Part shown: piece by piece, positions 27,431 to 36,256 of the stretch
How positions within the stretch are numbered: position 1 is the first letter of the stretch
How the letters are laid out: each line of letters starts with the position of its first letter
Assembly: GCF_005954645.2 (NCBI RefSeq)
Contig: NZ_CP040695.2
Location: 1-64,000, forward strand
Direction of reading: 5' to 3'
Length of the DNA: 64,000 nucleotides
Origin: Nocardioides sp. S-1144
GTDB lineage: Bacteria > Actinomycetota > Actinomycetes > Propionibacteriales > Nocardioidaceae
Made by a program: the position numbers and the translations under genes
Notes under the pieces: model-generated
Databases searched by the model: none
The model's input: the letters and a program-made list of their open reading frames with translations, nothing else
Told to the model about the DNA's origin: nothing

Positions 27431-28891
27431 TCATCGGATGATGGCCTCCATCACGGCCTTCGCGATCGGACCGCCGAGCGCGCCGCCGGCGATCTCCCGG
27501 CCGGGCGCCTCCTGGATCATGACGGCCACGGCCACGTCGGCGTCGTCCTGGGGCGCGAAGGACACGAACCAGCCGTACGGCGGCTGGCCCGGGACGCCGC
27601 GCTGGGCGGTGCCGGTCTTGCCGCCGACCGAGACGCCCGAGATGGCCGCGGGCGAGGCGGTGCCGTCGTCGACGGTGGAGACCATCACCTCGCGCAGGGT
27701 CTCGGCGGTCTCCTCGCTGATCGCCCGGGACAGCTCCTCGGGGTCGGTGGTCTGCGCGTCGTAGTCGGCCGACTGCACCTCGTCGACGACGTAGGGGCGC
27801 ATCACGACGCCGTCGTTGGCGATCGCGGCGGCGACCATGGCCATCTGCAGCGGCGTCGCCTGCACCTCGAACTGGCCGAAGCCCACCTGCCCGACCTCGG
27901 GCGGCGTGAGCTCGTCGGGGAAGCTCGAGCGGACCTGGCCGCCGAGGTCCTCGAGGTAGCTGCTGTTGAAGCCGAACTGCTCGGCCTGGCGCAGCATCCC
28001 CTCGGCGCCGACCTCGATGGCCAGCTGCGCGAAGGTGGTGTTGCAGGACTGCTCCATCGCCAGCCGCAGGGTGATCTCGCCGCTGCCGCAGTAGCGACCC
28101 TCGTTGTCGATCAGCCCGCCCTCGCCGGAGGTCTGCGGGAGCTGGAAGGTGGAGCCGCCGGGCACCATCGCGTCGGGGCCGTCGTACTTGTCGGACTCCA
28201 GGGCGGCGGCCGCGGTGACGAGCTTGAACACCGAGCCCGGGAAGAGCCGCGTCTGGATCGCCCGGTTGAGCAGCGGGTCCTGGTCGTCCTCGAGCAGCCG
28301 GGCGTAGAGCGCGTCGCGGGTGGCGAAGTCGTGGGAGGCCAGCCGGTTGGGGTCGAAGGTCGGCAGGGAGACCATCGCGAGGATCTTGCCGGTCGACGGC
28401 TGGAGGGCCACCACGGAGCCCTCGACGTCGTCGCCGAGGGCGGCCAGGCCGTCGTAGGCGGCCTGCTGCGCGTCGGGGTCGAGGGTCAGCTGGACGTTGC
28501 CGCCCTTCGGGGCCTTGTTGCTGAGCAGGTCGACCAGGCTGCCGATGAACAGCCGCGGGTCGTCGCCGGAGAGCACCTCGTTCTGGGAGGACTCGATGCC
28601 GCTGGAGGAGCCGAAGGAGAAGTAGCCGGTGACCGGCGCGTAGAGGCCCTTGGCCGGGTAGGTGCGCAGGTAGTTGAACTCGTCGTCGACCGGCTTGCTC
28701 TCCGCGATCGGCGTCCGGCCGACCAGGATCGCGCCGCGCTCGCTGGAGTAGGCGGCCTCCTTGACGCGGCGGTTCTCCGCCCGGTCGTTGAGGCTGTCGG
28801 CCTGCCAGAACTGGAGGTAGGTGACGTTCAGCATCAGCGCCACGAAGAGGAGCAGGCAGAAGATGGAGACGCTGCGGATGGGCTTGTTCAT
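27431..28891 (-). CDS. pbpA: Class B penicillin-binding protein PbpA
   Basis: Peptidoglycan transpeptidase working with the adjacent SEDS protein. The 486-residue chain has an N-terminal membrane anchor (residues 7-27), a dimerisation region and a transpeptidase domain with S220-V-F-K223 (SxxK), S282-C-N284 (SxN) and K425-T-G (KTG). It begins 19 bp after the rodA stop and ends 22 bp before pknA. In mycobacteria the orthologue is a substrate of PknB and needed for septation; here that is by context. Confidence 0.96.
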   Translation of the reverse strand: MNKPIRSVSIFCLLLFVALMLNVTYLQFWQADSLNDRAENRRVKEAAYSSERGAILVGRTPIAESKPVDDEFNYLRTYPAKGLYAPVTGYFSFGSSSGIESSQNEVLSGDDPRLFIGSLVDLLSNKAPKGGNVQLTLDPDAQQAAYDGLAALGDDVEGSVVALQPSTGKILAMVSLPTFDPNRLASHDFATRDALYARLLEDDQDPLLNRAIQTRLFPGSVFKLVTAAAALESDKYDGPDAMVPGGSTFQLPQTSGEGGLIDNEGRYCGSGEITLRLAMEQSCNTTFAQLAIEVGAEGMLRQAEQFGFNSSYLEDLGGQVRSSFPDELTPPEVGQVGFGQFEVQATPLQMAMVAAAIANDGVVMRPYVVDEVQSADYDAQTTDPEELSRAISEETAETLREVMVSTVDDGTASPAAISGVSVGGKTGTAQRGVPGQPPYGWFVSFAPQDDADVAVAVMIQEAPGREIAGGALGGPIAKAVMEAIIR

Positions 28892-28910
28892 GAGGCGGCT
28901 CGTCGTGGGG

Positions 28911-30320
28911 TCATGTCTTGCTCAGCTTGATGACCTGGGTCGACTCGTCGTCGGGCGACGACTCGGCCTCGGGGGTCAGCTCGGGGACGGGACGGCGGGC
29001 CTGGTCGGAGATCCGCAGCAGGAGCGCGATGATCACCCAGCTCATGACGAGCGAGGAGCCGCCGTAGGACAGGAAGGACGTGGTCAGGCCGGTGAGCGGG
29101 ATCAGCCGGGTGACGCCGCCGATGACGACGAACAGCTGCAGCGCGAAGACGCCGGCCAGCCCGGTGGCCATCAGCTTGCCGAAGTTGTCGCGGCAGATCA
29201 GCGCGGTGCGCAGCGCCCGCTCCACGACGATCCCGTAGAGCAGCAGCACGGCCAGGACGCCGGTCAGGCCGAGCTCCTCGCCGATCGCGGCCATGATGAA
29301 GTCGGAGGAGGCCTCCGGCACCCGGCCCGGGTCGCCCTCGCCGAGGCCCTTGCCGATCAGGCCGCCCCACGAGAAGCCGAACAGCCCCTCGACGAGCTGG
29401 TAGCTGTTCTCGCCGGCTGCGCCGTCGTAGTACTCGAACGGGTGCAGCCAGGTGTCGACGCGCACCCGCACGTGGCCGAAGAGCCGGTAGCCGGCCACGG
29501 CGCCGCCGCTGAACAGCAGGGCGCCGACCACGACCCAGCCGGGTCGCTCGGTGGCGACGTAGAGCATGAGCAGGAACAGGCCGAAGAACAGCAGGCTGGA
29601 GCCGAGGTCGCGCTGGAAGACCAGGATGCCGAGGCTGATCAGCCACATCACCAGGATCGGGCCGAGGTCGCGCCCGCGCGGCAGGTCGACGAAGAGCACC
29701 CGGCGTCCGGCCAGCGCGAGGGCGTCGCGGTGCAGCACGAGGTAGCCCGCGAAGGCGACGACGAGCAGCACCTTGGCGACCTCGCCGGGCTGGAAGTTGA
29801 ACGGACCGAGGTTGATCCAGATCCGGGCGCCGTTGACCTGCTTGCCGATCACCGGGGCCATCGGCAGCACCAGCAGCACGATGGCGAGCAGGCCGGCGGT
29901 GTAGGTGAAGCGGGCCAGCACCCGGTGGTCGCGCAGCACCAGCAGGGTCAGGACGAACAGGATGACCCCGAGGGTCATCCAGGTGAGCTGCTGGGGCGCG
30001 AAGGAGTCGTCCTCGGCCAGGTCGAGGCGGTGGATGACGGCCAGGCCGAGGCCGTTGAGGGCGGCCACGACGGGCAGCAGCACCGGGTCGGCGTACGGCG
30101 CGACGAGGCGGACGGCGACGTGGGCGGCGACCATCAGCCCGGCGAGCCAGCCGCCGTAGCCGACCAGGTTGGCCGGCACCTCACCGTCGACGCCCAGGCC
30201 GACGGCGCCGTACCCGCCCACGCCGACGGCGAGCGCCAGCACGAGCAGGAAGAGCTCGGCCCCCCGCCGGCGGCGGTGGACGAACCCCATCAGGGCCCCG
30301 GTGCCCGGAGTGGTGGCCAT
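28911..30320 (-). CDS. rodA: SEDS peptidoglycan polymerase, RodA/FtsW family
   Basis: SEDS proteins polymerise lipid II into glycan strands together with a class B PBP. The 469-residue protein is multi-pass and has the family features FQPGEVAKVLLV, SWGGLIGKGLGEG and the signature stretch SSDFIMAAIGEELGLTG. I use the ATG at 30320, 2 nt after the pstP stop, with GGAGGCGCGAGC as a ribosome binding site; the longer open frame upstream is the shadow of pstP. Position next to pbpA indicates RodA rather than FtsW, though the family cannot be split with certainty. Confidence 0.93.
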   Translation of the reverse strand: MATTPGTGALMGFVHRRRRGAELFLLVLALAVGVGGYGAVGLGVDGEVPANLVGYGGWLAGLMVAAHVAVRLVAPYADPVLLPVVAALNGLGLAVIHRLDLAEDDSFAPQQLTWMTLGVILFVLTLLVLRDHRVLARFTYTAGLLAIVLLVLPMAPVIGKQVNGARIWINLGPFNFQPGEVAKVLLVVAFAGYLVLHRDALALAGRRVLFVDLPRGRDLGPILVMWLISLGILVFQRDLGSSLLFFGLFLLMLYVATERPGWVVVGALLFSGGAVAGYRLFGHVRVRVDTWLHPFEYYDGAAGENSYQLVEGLFGFSWGGLIGKGLGEGDPGRVPEASSDFIMAAIGEELGLTGVLAVLLLYGIVVERALRTALICRDNFGKLMATGLAGVFALQLFVVIGGVTRLIPLTGLTTSFLSYGGSSLVMSWVIIALLLRISDQARRPVPELTPEAESSPDDESTQVIKLSKT

Positions 30321-30322
30321 GC

Positions 30323-31753
30323 TCAGCTCGCGCCTCCACCGTCGGCGGCGCTGGACGTCGTCCGCTTGGCCGCGAGCTCCTCGACGCGCTCGCGCGCCTC
30401 GGCGAGGTCGTCGACCGGGATGCCGTCGCGGACCGACTCGCGGTCGAACTCCTCCAGGTCGTCGACGGCCAGCGTCGTCACCACGACGACGTCGGACAGC
30501 TCGAGACCCGGCAGGGAGGCGTTGAGGCCGTGGTGGATCACCACCACGCCGTCCTCCTCGCCGATGTAGTACTGCTGCTGCACGTAGGACCAGGCCGCGG
30601 CGGCACCGATCCAGAGCAGGCCCACCACGATGACGAGCAGCATCACCCGGCGCAGCCAGGTGTGGCGCGGCGGCGGGATGGGCGCGTAGCGCGCGGCCTC
30701 GGGGTCGGGCGGCAGCAGCGGGTCGGACGGGATCGCGAACGGCACGTCGCCGGGGATCTCGGCGTCGATCGGCTCGAGCTCGCCGGTGTCGCCCGAGCGG
30801 TGGCCGCGGAACAGCCCGCGCGGGAGCTTGCGCTTGAGCTCCGCGGCGGCGCCGACGAGCAGCGGCTCGAGCTCGGCGAAGGCCGGGTCGGCCGCGGCGG
30901 TCTCGGCGTCCACGACGTCGGCGACGATGCAGGTGACGTTGTCGGAGCTGCCGGCCTCGAGGCTGGCGCGGACCAGCTCGACGGCGGCGAAGTCGGGCGT
31001 GCCCATCGACAGCACGTCGGCCAGCCGGCCGTCGTCGAGGACCCCGCTGGCGCCGTCGCTGCACAGCAGCAGCCGGTCACCGGCGACGAGCTCGAGCACG
31101 AACAGGTCGGGCTCGGCCTCGTGGATGCCGTCGAGGGCCTTGAGGATCAGGTTGCGGTGCGGGTGGACCCGCGCCTCGGCCTCGGTGATCCGGCCCTCGT
31201 CGATGAGGCTCTGCACGAACGTGTGGTCGGTGGTGAGCTGGGAGATCTCGTTGTCGCGGAAGAGGTAGGCGCGGCTGTCGCCGACGTGGCCGATGCCGAG
31301 CCGGCGTCCGTCGAAGAGGGCGACGGTCGCGGTGGTGCTGGTGCCGTTGATGGCCGGGTCGGCGTCGACGAGGCGGCCGATCTGTGCGTGCGCCTCGTGC
31401 AGGGCGTCGGTGACCCGGTCCAGCACGTCGGGGTCGCCGGGGTGGCCGTCGCCGGGCGGGCGCGGGGCGGCGTCGAGGTTGCGGAGCTCGGAGATCGCGG
31501 TGCTGGAGGCGATGTCGCCGCGGGCCGCGCCGCCGACGCCGTCGCAGACGCTGAGCAGCCACGGGCCGGCGTAGCCGGAGTCCTGGTTGTCCTTGCGAAT
31601 CCGGCCGACGTCGGAGATCGCCGAGTAGTGCAGCGCCAGGGCGGCCCGGGCCGGTGGGGCGACGACGGTGGCGTCGTCGGCCGGCTGGTCCGGCACCGGG
31701 TCCGGCACCGGGTCGGGCTCGTGCGGCTGGTCGGCGCCCGGGGTGCCGGTCAC
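30323..31753 (-). CDS. pstP: PP2C-family Ser/Thr protein phosphatase PstP
   Basis: Dephosphorylates the Ser/Thr kinases and their substrates. The metal-binding PP2C motifs are SDVGRIRKDNQDS near residue 47, DGVGG at 71-75, GHVGDSRAYLF, and GSSDNVTC. A membrane helix is at about 371-391, followed by an 85-residue extracytoplasmic tail. At 476 residues it is close to the mycobacterial size. The GTG at 31753 overlaps the fhaB stop by 4 bp; the frame upstream of it is fhaB read out of frame. Confidence 0.95.
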   Translation of the reverse strand: MTGTPGADQPHEPDPVPDPVPDQPADDATVVAPPARAALALHYSAISDVGRIRKDNQDSGYAGPWLLSVCDGVGGAARGDIASSTAISELRNLDAAPRPPGDGHPGDPDVLDRVTDALHEAHAQIGRLVDADPAINGTSTTATVALFDGRRLGIGHVGDSRAYLFRDNEISQLTTDHTFVQSLIDEGRITEAEARVHPHRNLILKALDGIHEAEPDLFVLELVAGDRLLLCSDGASGVLDDGRLADVLSMGTPDFAAVELVRASLEAGSSDNVTCIVADVVDAETAAADPAFAELEPLLVGAAAELKRKLPRGLFRGHRSGDTGELEPIDAEIPGDVPFAIPSDPLLPPDPEAARYAPIPPPRHTWLRRVMLLVIVVGLLWIGAAAAWSYVQQQYYIGEEDGVVVIHHGLNASLPGLELSDVVVVTTLAVDDLEEFDRESVRDGIPVDDLAEARERVEELAAKRTTSSAADGGGAS

Positions 31754-32220
31754 TTCCTCAGCTCCAGGATGGTCTTGCCGATCCGCACCTGGGTGCCGAG
31801 CGTGATCGTGGTCGGCTGCGTGATGCGCACGCTGCCGATGTAGGTGCCGTTGGTGGAGCCGAGGTCCTCGACGAACCACTGGTCACCGCTGGCGGCGATC
31901 CGGGCGTGACGGGTGGAGACGTAGTCGTCGTCGAGGCGGATGGCGGCGTCGGTGCCGCGCCCGATGAGGATCGGGGCACGGTCGAGCCCGGCGGTGGCGC
32001 CGGTGTTGCTGCCCTGGGTGACCGCCACGTGGGTGGGCGAGCCGCGCCGCTTCGGCGGCTTCTTCTGCTTGGCCGGCGCCGGGCCGGGCGCGGTGCGCAC
32101 GGCCTCGGGGACGCGGGCGCCGAACATGTCGGAGCGGATGACGGAGATGGCGGCGAGGACGAAGATCCAGAGGATCGCCAGGTAGGCGATCCGGATGAGG
32201 AAGAACGTCAGCTCAGACAT
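31750..32220 (-). CDS. fhaB: FHA-domain membrane protein FhaB
   Basis: Phosphothreonine-binding adaptor of the PknA/PknB system; the mycobacterial orthologue (FipA) binds FtsZ and FtsQ. The 156-residue protein has a membrane helix at residues 5-28, a basic linker and an FHA domain at about 82-150 with GRGTDAAI, STRHARI and GSTNGTY. Its start overlaps the end of fhaA by 8 bp, and its end overlaps pstP by 4 bp. Confidence 0.95.
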   Translation of the reverse strand: MSELTFFLIRIAYLAILWIFVLAAISVIRSDMFGARVPEAVRTAPGPAPAKQKKPPKRRGSPTHVAVTQGSNTGATAGLDRAPILIGRGTDAAIRLDDDYVSTRHARIAASGDQWFVEDLGSTNGTYIGSVRITQPTTITLGTQVRIGKTILELRK

Positions 32221-32959
32221 CGGCAGCTCCTGGCTCGCGGGGCGAGTCGTGGGTCTCGGTCACGATGCGCACCGTCATGGTCGTCGTCCCGACCTTCACC
32301 TGCGAACCGTCGTGCAGGGCGGCTCGGGGCACCTTACGACCGTCGACGCTGATGCCGTTGGTGGACCCGAGGTCGTGGACCTCGATGAGCGGGAGCTCCT
32401 CGCCGCGGCCGGCGGTGACCATGAACTCGAGGTGGCGGCGGCTGATGCCGGGGTCGTTGATCCTCAGGTCGGCGTCGGTGCCGCGCCCGACGACCAGGCC
32501 GGGCGGGTGCAGCGGGTGGCGGGTGCCGTTGACCTCGAGCACGGCGAGCGCCTGGCGCACCTGCGTGTGCGTGGCGGTGCCCACCACCTTGGCCTGCGCC
32601 TCGCTGCGGATGCGGAAGCGCCCCGTGGTGAGGTCCTCGGCGGTCTCGAAGTCGATCCGGATCGGGCCGGGGAACACGTAGCCCTGGCCGTCGGCGTGCT
32701 TCTGCAGCTGGTCGGACAGCTCGCGCGCGAGCGTGGAGTCGTACGGCGCGAGCCGCGACAGGTCGGTGTCGGACAGCTCGACGTGGAAGTCGTTGGGCAC
32801 CAGCCGCCGGTCGCGCGAGAGGATCTGGGCGTTCTGGTCGAGCTCGCGCTCGAGCGCGGCGGCGATCTCGACCGGCTGGACGGCGCTGCGGAAGGTGCGC
32901 GCGAAGGCCCCGGAGATCATCGACTCCAGCTTCTGCTCGAAGCGCTGCAACCCGCCCAT
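32213..32959 (-). CDS. fhaA: FHA-domain protein FhaA with DUF3662 domain
   Basis: Cytoplasmic adaptor; the mycobacterial orthologue binds the phosphorylated MviN/MurJ pseudokinase and slows wall synthesis. The first 120 residues form the DUF3662 domain (MGGLQRFEQKLE start, PNDFHVELS, GYVFPGPIRIDFE); the FHA domain is at about 170-240 with GRGTDADL, SRRHLEF and GSTNGI. The protein (248 residues) lacks the long disordered centre of the mycobacterial form. GGAGG at 32966-32970 fixes the ATG at 32959. It is the first gene of the seven-gene operon. Confidence 0.94.
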   Translation of the reverse strand: MGGLQRFEQKLESMISGAFARTFRSAVQPVEIAAALERELDQNAQILSRDRRLVPNDFHVELSDTDLSRLAPYDSTLARELSDQLQKHADGQGYVFPGPIRIDFETAEDLTTGRFRIRSEAQAKVVGTATHTQVRQALAVLEVNGTRHPLHPPGLVVGRGTDADLRINDPGISRRHLEFMVTAGRGEELPLIEVHDLGSTNGISVDGRKVPRAALHDGSQVKVGTTTMTVRIVTETHDSPREPGAADV

Positions 32960-33185
32960 CCCGCACCTCCTCGTGTCGCTCGTCGTCCGTCGGTCGTGGG
33001 TCCTCGCGTGCCCTGCCCGCCGCTCCACCACGGCATGACGACCGCCGGTCCGTGGACCGGAGGCTCGGTCGATCGTAGCGAGACCCGGCGCGGGAGCGGC
33101 GCACCACGCACGGCGTCCGCCCCGTGCATCCCGGTCGGATCCGGGCTGCGTGGGGGTGGATTGGCCGCAGCCCGAGGCGCTGGGC

Positions 33186-33191
33186 TAGTCT
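33186..33191 (+). promoter_or_regulatory. -10 box of the tRNA-Leu promoter
   Basis: TAGTCT lies 13 bp before the mature tRNA 5' end. A weak -35 candidate, TTGGCC at 33161-33166, has a 19-bp spacer. The fhaA operon is divergent, so the 245-bp gap 32960-33204 should hold promoters in both directions; nothing else clear was seen in it. Confidence 0.45.
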
Positions 33192-33204
33192 TGCCCGGCT
33201 ACTT

Positions 33205-33290
33205 GCGCGAGTGGCGGAACGGCAGACGCGCTGGCTTCAGGTGCCAGTGTCCGAAAGGGCGTGGGGGTTCAAATCCCCCCTCGCGCACCA
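33205..33290 (+). tRNA. tRNA-Leu (anticodon CAG), CCA encoded
   Basis: Acceptor arms GCGCGAG and CTCGCGC pair fully, the long variable arm GTGTCCGAAAGGGCGT is typical of class II tRNAs, and the anticodon CAG is at 33238-33240 between CTGGC and GCCAG stems. The CCA is encoded at 33288-33290. tRNA-Leu upstream of fhaA is also the mycobacterial arrangement. Confidence 0.97.
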
Positions 33291-33297
33291 GATCGTC

Positions 33298-33331
33298 GAA
33301 CAGGCCAGGAGCTCCGGCTCCTGGCCTGTTC
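33298..33331 (+). terminator. Strong terminator of tRNA-Leu
   Basis: Perfect 15-bp arms GAACAGGCCAGGAGC (33298-33312) and GCTCCTGGCCTGTTC (33317-33331) with a TCCG loop, starting 8 nt after the CCA. A run of nine G follows at about 33336-33344 instead of a T-tract. Confidence 0.8.
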
Positions 33332-33422
33332 TGCTGGGGGGGGGCCCGCCGCCGGCGCGCGCGGGCGCCCGTCCCCAACCTTGCGTAAATGTTGCGGCTG
33401 CTCGGGCCGCTCACCCGGGGTC

Positions 33423-33445
33423 GACTGGTTACCGTGGAACCAGTC
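33423..33445. promoter_or_regulatory. Inverted repeat upstream of the SDR gene
   Basis: GACTGGTT (33423-33430) and AACCAGTC (33438-33445) are exact reverse complements around a 7-nt spacer. It lies 115 bp before the SDR start. The size suits a dimeric regulator. No regulator gene is adjacent, so this is only a candidate. Confidence 0.45.
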
Positions 33446-33559
33446 GTCCCCTGCTCGACCGTGGGGGGAGAGCGGGGGGCGGCTTCTCGGGCCCGCGCCG
33501 GCCGGCGGTTCGCGATGACGGCGAACCGGTGCTCGCGACCGCCTCCGTAGCCTCACGGT

Positions 33560-34627
33560 GTGTCCGCCCGTGCGAAGTCCCGTCTCACCTCTACCCTCGA
33601 CACGGTCCTGGACCGGTCGCTCGTGCTCGGCTACAGCCGGGTCGGCCCGGCGCTGCGGCGCCGGTGGTGGCCGGCCGACCCCGAGCCGGGGTGCCTGGCC
33701 GGGCAGCGCGTGGTGGTCACCGGGGCGACGTCCGGGATCGGCGAGGCGATGGTGACGTCGTTCGCGCGGCTCGGCGCGACCGTGCACGTGCTGGGGCGCA
33801 ACCCCGACAAGGTGCGCCGGGTGGTCGCCGAGGTGCGCGAGGCGCTCCCGGGCGCCGACCTGGTCGAGGAGGTCTGCGACGTCGGTGACCTGGACGTCGT
33901 CCGGGCCTGGTGCGCCGACCTGACCGACCGCCTCGGCGCGGGCGGGGCGCTGCGCGGGATCGTGCACAACGCCGGCGCGATGGTCGCCGAGCGCACCGAG
34001 ACCGCCCAGGGCCACGAGCTCGCGCTCGCCGTCCACGTGCTCGGGCCGCACCTGATGACCGAGCGGCTGCTGCCCCTGCTCGGCGCGGACGCTGGCGGCC
34101 CGGGCGGCCCGGGTGGCCCGGGCAGCGTCGTGTGGATGTCGTCGGGCGGGATGTACAGCGCCGGGCTGCGGAGCACCCCGGACGAGATCGAGTTCCGCCC
34201 GGTCGAGGGCGAGCAGGAGTACTCCGGCGTGCGCGGGTACGCCCGCACGAAGCGGATGCAGGTCGAGCTCGCCGACGCGTGGAACGACCGGCCCGACGTC
34301 CGATCCGGTGTCCGACCAGGCGGGGGCGCCGGCGCCGGGGTCCGGGTGGAGAGCTGCCACCCGGGCTGGGCCGCGACGCCCGGGGTGACCGACAGCCTGC
34401 CGGGCTTCGACACGGTGATGGGCCCGCTGCTGCGCGACGCCGCCAGCGGCGCCGACACCGCGGTCTGGCTCGTCGCCACCCGCCCCGCGTCGGCCGGCAC
34501 CCACCACTTCTGGCACGACCGCCGGCCGCGGCCCACGACGTACCCGGTGCAGCGGCGCCCCGACCCGGTCGCGCGGCGCGCGTTCCTCGACCACGTCGCC
34601 GCCGCGACCGGCACCGTCTGGCCCTGA
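33560..34627 (+). CDS. Short-chain dehydrogenase/reductase (DHRS12-like)
   Basis: NAD(P)-dependent oxidoreductase of the SDR family. The cofactor motif TGATSGIG is near residues 55-62, HNAGAM near 136, a catalytic serine in VVWMSSGGMYS, and YARTK (YxxxK) near 228. At 355 residues it is longer than classical SDRs and includes an N-terminal segment like DHRS12-type proteins; a Gly/Pro run near residue 178 is unusual. A TAGCCT box (33548-33553) ends 6 nt before the GTG, indicating a leaderless transcript. The substrate is unknown. Confidence 0.85.
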   Translation: MSARAKSRLTSTLDTVLDRSLVLGYSRVGPALRRRWWPADPEPGCLAGQRVVVTGATSGIGEAMVTSFARLGATVHVLGRNPDKVRRVVAEVREALPGADLVEEVCDVGDLDVVRAWCADLTDRLGAGGALRGIVHNAGAMVAERTETAQGHELALAVHVLGPHLMTERLLPLLGADAGGPGGPGGPGSVVWMSSGGMYSAGLRSTPDEIEFRPVEGEQEYSGVRGYARTKRMQVELADAWNDRPDVRSGVRPGGGAGAGVRVESCHPGWAATPGVTDSLPGFDTVMGPLLRDAASGADTAVWLVATRPASAGTHHFWHDRRPRPTTYPVQRRPDPVARRAFLDHVAAATGTVWP

Positions 34628-34652
34628 CGGGCGTCGTGGTGGACTGGCTCGC

Positions 34653-35225
34653 GTGTCCCACGCCCCCATGCCCGGAGCCGAGGACCTCGCCGAGCCGCTG
34701 CGCTCGCGGTGGAGCCCCAGCATCTTCGACGCCGACCACGTGCTCGCCGAGGCCGACGTCGTCCGGCTCCTGGAGGCGGCCCGGTGGGCGCCGAGCACGG
34801 GCAACTCCCAGCCGTGGCGCTTCGTGGTGGCCCCGCGGGGCAGCGCGGCGCACGCCGCCTTCGTGCCGCACCTGAGTCGCGGCAACGCCGGCTGGGTGCC
34901 GGCGGCCTCGCTGGTGCTGGTCGCCGGCTGCGAGGTCGTCGACGTCAAGGACCCCGACTACGCGCGCTACGACCTCGGGCAGGCCGCCGCCCACGTGACG
35001 CTGCAGGCGCGCGCGATGGGCCTGCACGCCCACCAGCTGGCCGGCTTCGACAAGGACGGCGCCGCGGCGGCGCTCGGCGTCCCCGACCACGTGCGGCTGA
35101 TGAGCGCCATCGCGATCGGCGTCCGGGGGGACCCGGCGCTCGTGGCCGAGCGCGACCGGGAGCGCGAGCAGCGGGTGCGCCGGCGCCTCCCCCTGGCGGA
35201 GATCGTGTGGTGGGACCGGGCCTGA
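34653..35225 (+). CDS. Nitroreductase family protein
   Basis: FMN-dependent oxidoreductase fold, probably reducing nitro-aromatics, quinones or flavin-like substrates. The signature AARWAPSTGNSQPWRFVV is near residue 42, and the second half holds the typical LGQAAAHVTLQARAMGLHAHQ helix. The length of 190 residues is normal. GTG at 34653 or ATG at 34668 could start it. It begins 26 nt after the SDR gene, so both may share a transcript. Confidence 0.88.
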   Translation: MSHAPMPGAEDLAEPLRSRWSPSIFDADHVLAEADVVRLLEAARWAPSTGNSQPWRFVVAPRGSAAHAAFVPHLSRGNAGWVPAASLVLVAGCEVVDVKDPDYARYDLGQAAAHVTLQARAMGLHAHQLAGFDKDGAAAALGVPDHVRLMSAIAIGVRGDPALVAERDREREQRVRRRLPLAEIVWWDRA

Positions 35226-35237
35226 GAGGATCGGGCC

Positions 35238-35729
35238 ATGACCTCTCTGAAGGACTTCAGCGCCACCACGCTCGACGGGCAGCCGGTCGACCTCTCCGCC
35301 TACGCCGGCCAGGTGGTGCTCGTCGTCAACACCGCCTCCGAGTGCGGCTTCACCGGCCAGTACGAGGGCCTGCAGCAGCTCCACGAGCGCTACGCCGACC
35401 AGGGCCTGGTGGTGCTCGGCTTCCCGTGTGACCAGTTCGGCGGGCAGGAGCCGGGCGACGAGGCGCAGATCGGGGCGTTCTGCCAGAAGAACTACGGCGT
35501 CACGTTCCCGATGATGAGCAAGATCGAGGTCAACGGCGACGACGCGCACCCGCTGTACCAGTGGCTGAAGTCGGAGAAGGGCGGCCTGCTCGGCGGCAAG
35601 ATCAAGTGGAACTTCACCAAGTACCTCCTCGGCCGCGACGGCCAGGTGATCGACCGCTACGCGCCGACCACGAAGCCGGAGAAGATGACCGGCGACATCG
35701 AGAAGGCCCTCGCCGGCTCGAAGGCCTGA
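35238..35729 (+). CDS. Glutathione peroxidase family protein, cysteine type
   Basis: Thiol peroxidase of the GPx fold that reduces hydroperoxides. The catalytic residues are Cys36 (NTASECGFTGQ), Gln70 (FPCDQFGGQEPG) and Trp124 (KIKWNFTKYLL). Cysteine replaces selenocysteine, and actinobacteria usually lack glutathione, so thioredoxin or mycoredoxin is the likelier reductant; that is inference. A GAGGAT box ends 6 nt before the ATG. The next gene starts one nucleotide after its stop. Confidence 0.93.
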   Translation: MTSLKDFSATTLDGQPVDLSAYAGQVVLVVNTASECGFTGQYEGLQQLHERYADQGLVVLGFPCDQFGGQEPGDEAQIGAFCQKNYGVTFPMMSKIEVNGDDAHPLYQWLKSEKGGLLGGKIKWNFTKYLLGRDGQVIDRYAPTTKPEKMTGDIEKALAGSKA

Positions 35730-35730
35730 C

Positions 35731-36210
35731 GTGAGCACCTTCTCGGCGTCCACGACGGCGGAGGCGGTCGTCCCGGTCGCCCGCGAGCGCGTGTGGGACG
35801 TGCTCGTCGACCCGGCCCTGGTCGCCGAGCTCACCCCGTTCATCAAGTGGATCGAGCCGCAGGGCGAGGACCACTGGATCTGGCACCTGTCCGGCCTCAC
35901 CGTCCTCGGCAAGGGCTTCTCGGCCACCTTCACCGAGCGGATGACGCTCGAGGACGGCAAGCGGATCGAGTTCACCCACGACCCGCCCCACGGCGCGAAG
36001 GAGCGGGCCGGCGTCCACGGCTGGTACGCGCTCTCCGACGTCGACGGGCGCGCGGACGCAGTCCGGCTCGAGACCAGCCTCGACATCTGTGTCGACCTGC
36101 CGCTGCCCCGGCTGTCCGGGCCCGCCGTCCGCACCGCCATGAAGGGCGTGATGGCCACGATGGGCGACCGGTTCTCCAAGAACCTGCTCGCCCACCTCGG
36201 CGTCGGGTGA
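35731..36210 (+). CDS. SRPBCC (polyketide cyclase-like) family protein
   Basis: A 159-residue protein starting with the characteristic strand-helix of the SRPBCC fold (STTAEAVVPVARERVWDVLVDP), then a second helix of the ligand cavity near the C-terminus (VRTAMKGVMATMGDRFSKNL). Such proteins bind hydrophobic ligands or act in lipid and polyketide transport; no specific ligand can be read from sequence. It is one nucleotide from the glutathione peroxidase gene, so the pair are co-transcribed. Confidence 0.8.
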   Translation: MSTFSASTTAEAVVPVARERVWDVLVDPALVAELTPFIKWIEPQGEDHWIWHLSGLTVLGKGFSATFTERMTLEDGKRIEFTHDPPHGAKERAGVHGWYALSDVDGRADAVRLETSLDICVDLPLPRLSGPAVRTAMKGVMATMGDRFSKNLLAHLGVG

Positions 36211-36256
36211 GCCGCGCCCGGGCGCGACCACTACGACCACTACGACCGCAACCCCT

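Noticed and set aside
33205..33331. tRNA-Leu as an integration site (att)
   Set aside because: No integrase, no direct repeat of the tRNA 3' end and no change in gene content; the hairpin is a simple terminator.
33336..33344. Run of nine G after the tRNA-Leu terminator (another at about 22387-22395)
   Set aside because: Non-coding homopolymers; could be real or an assembly length error, and nothing depends on them.
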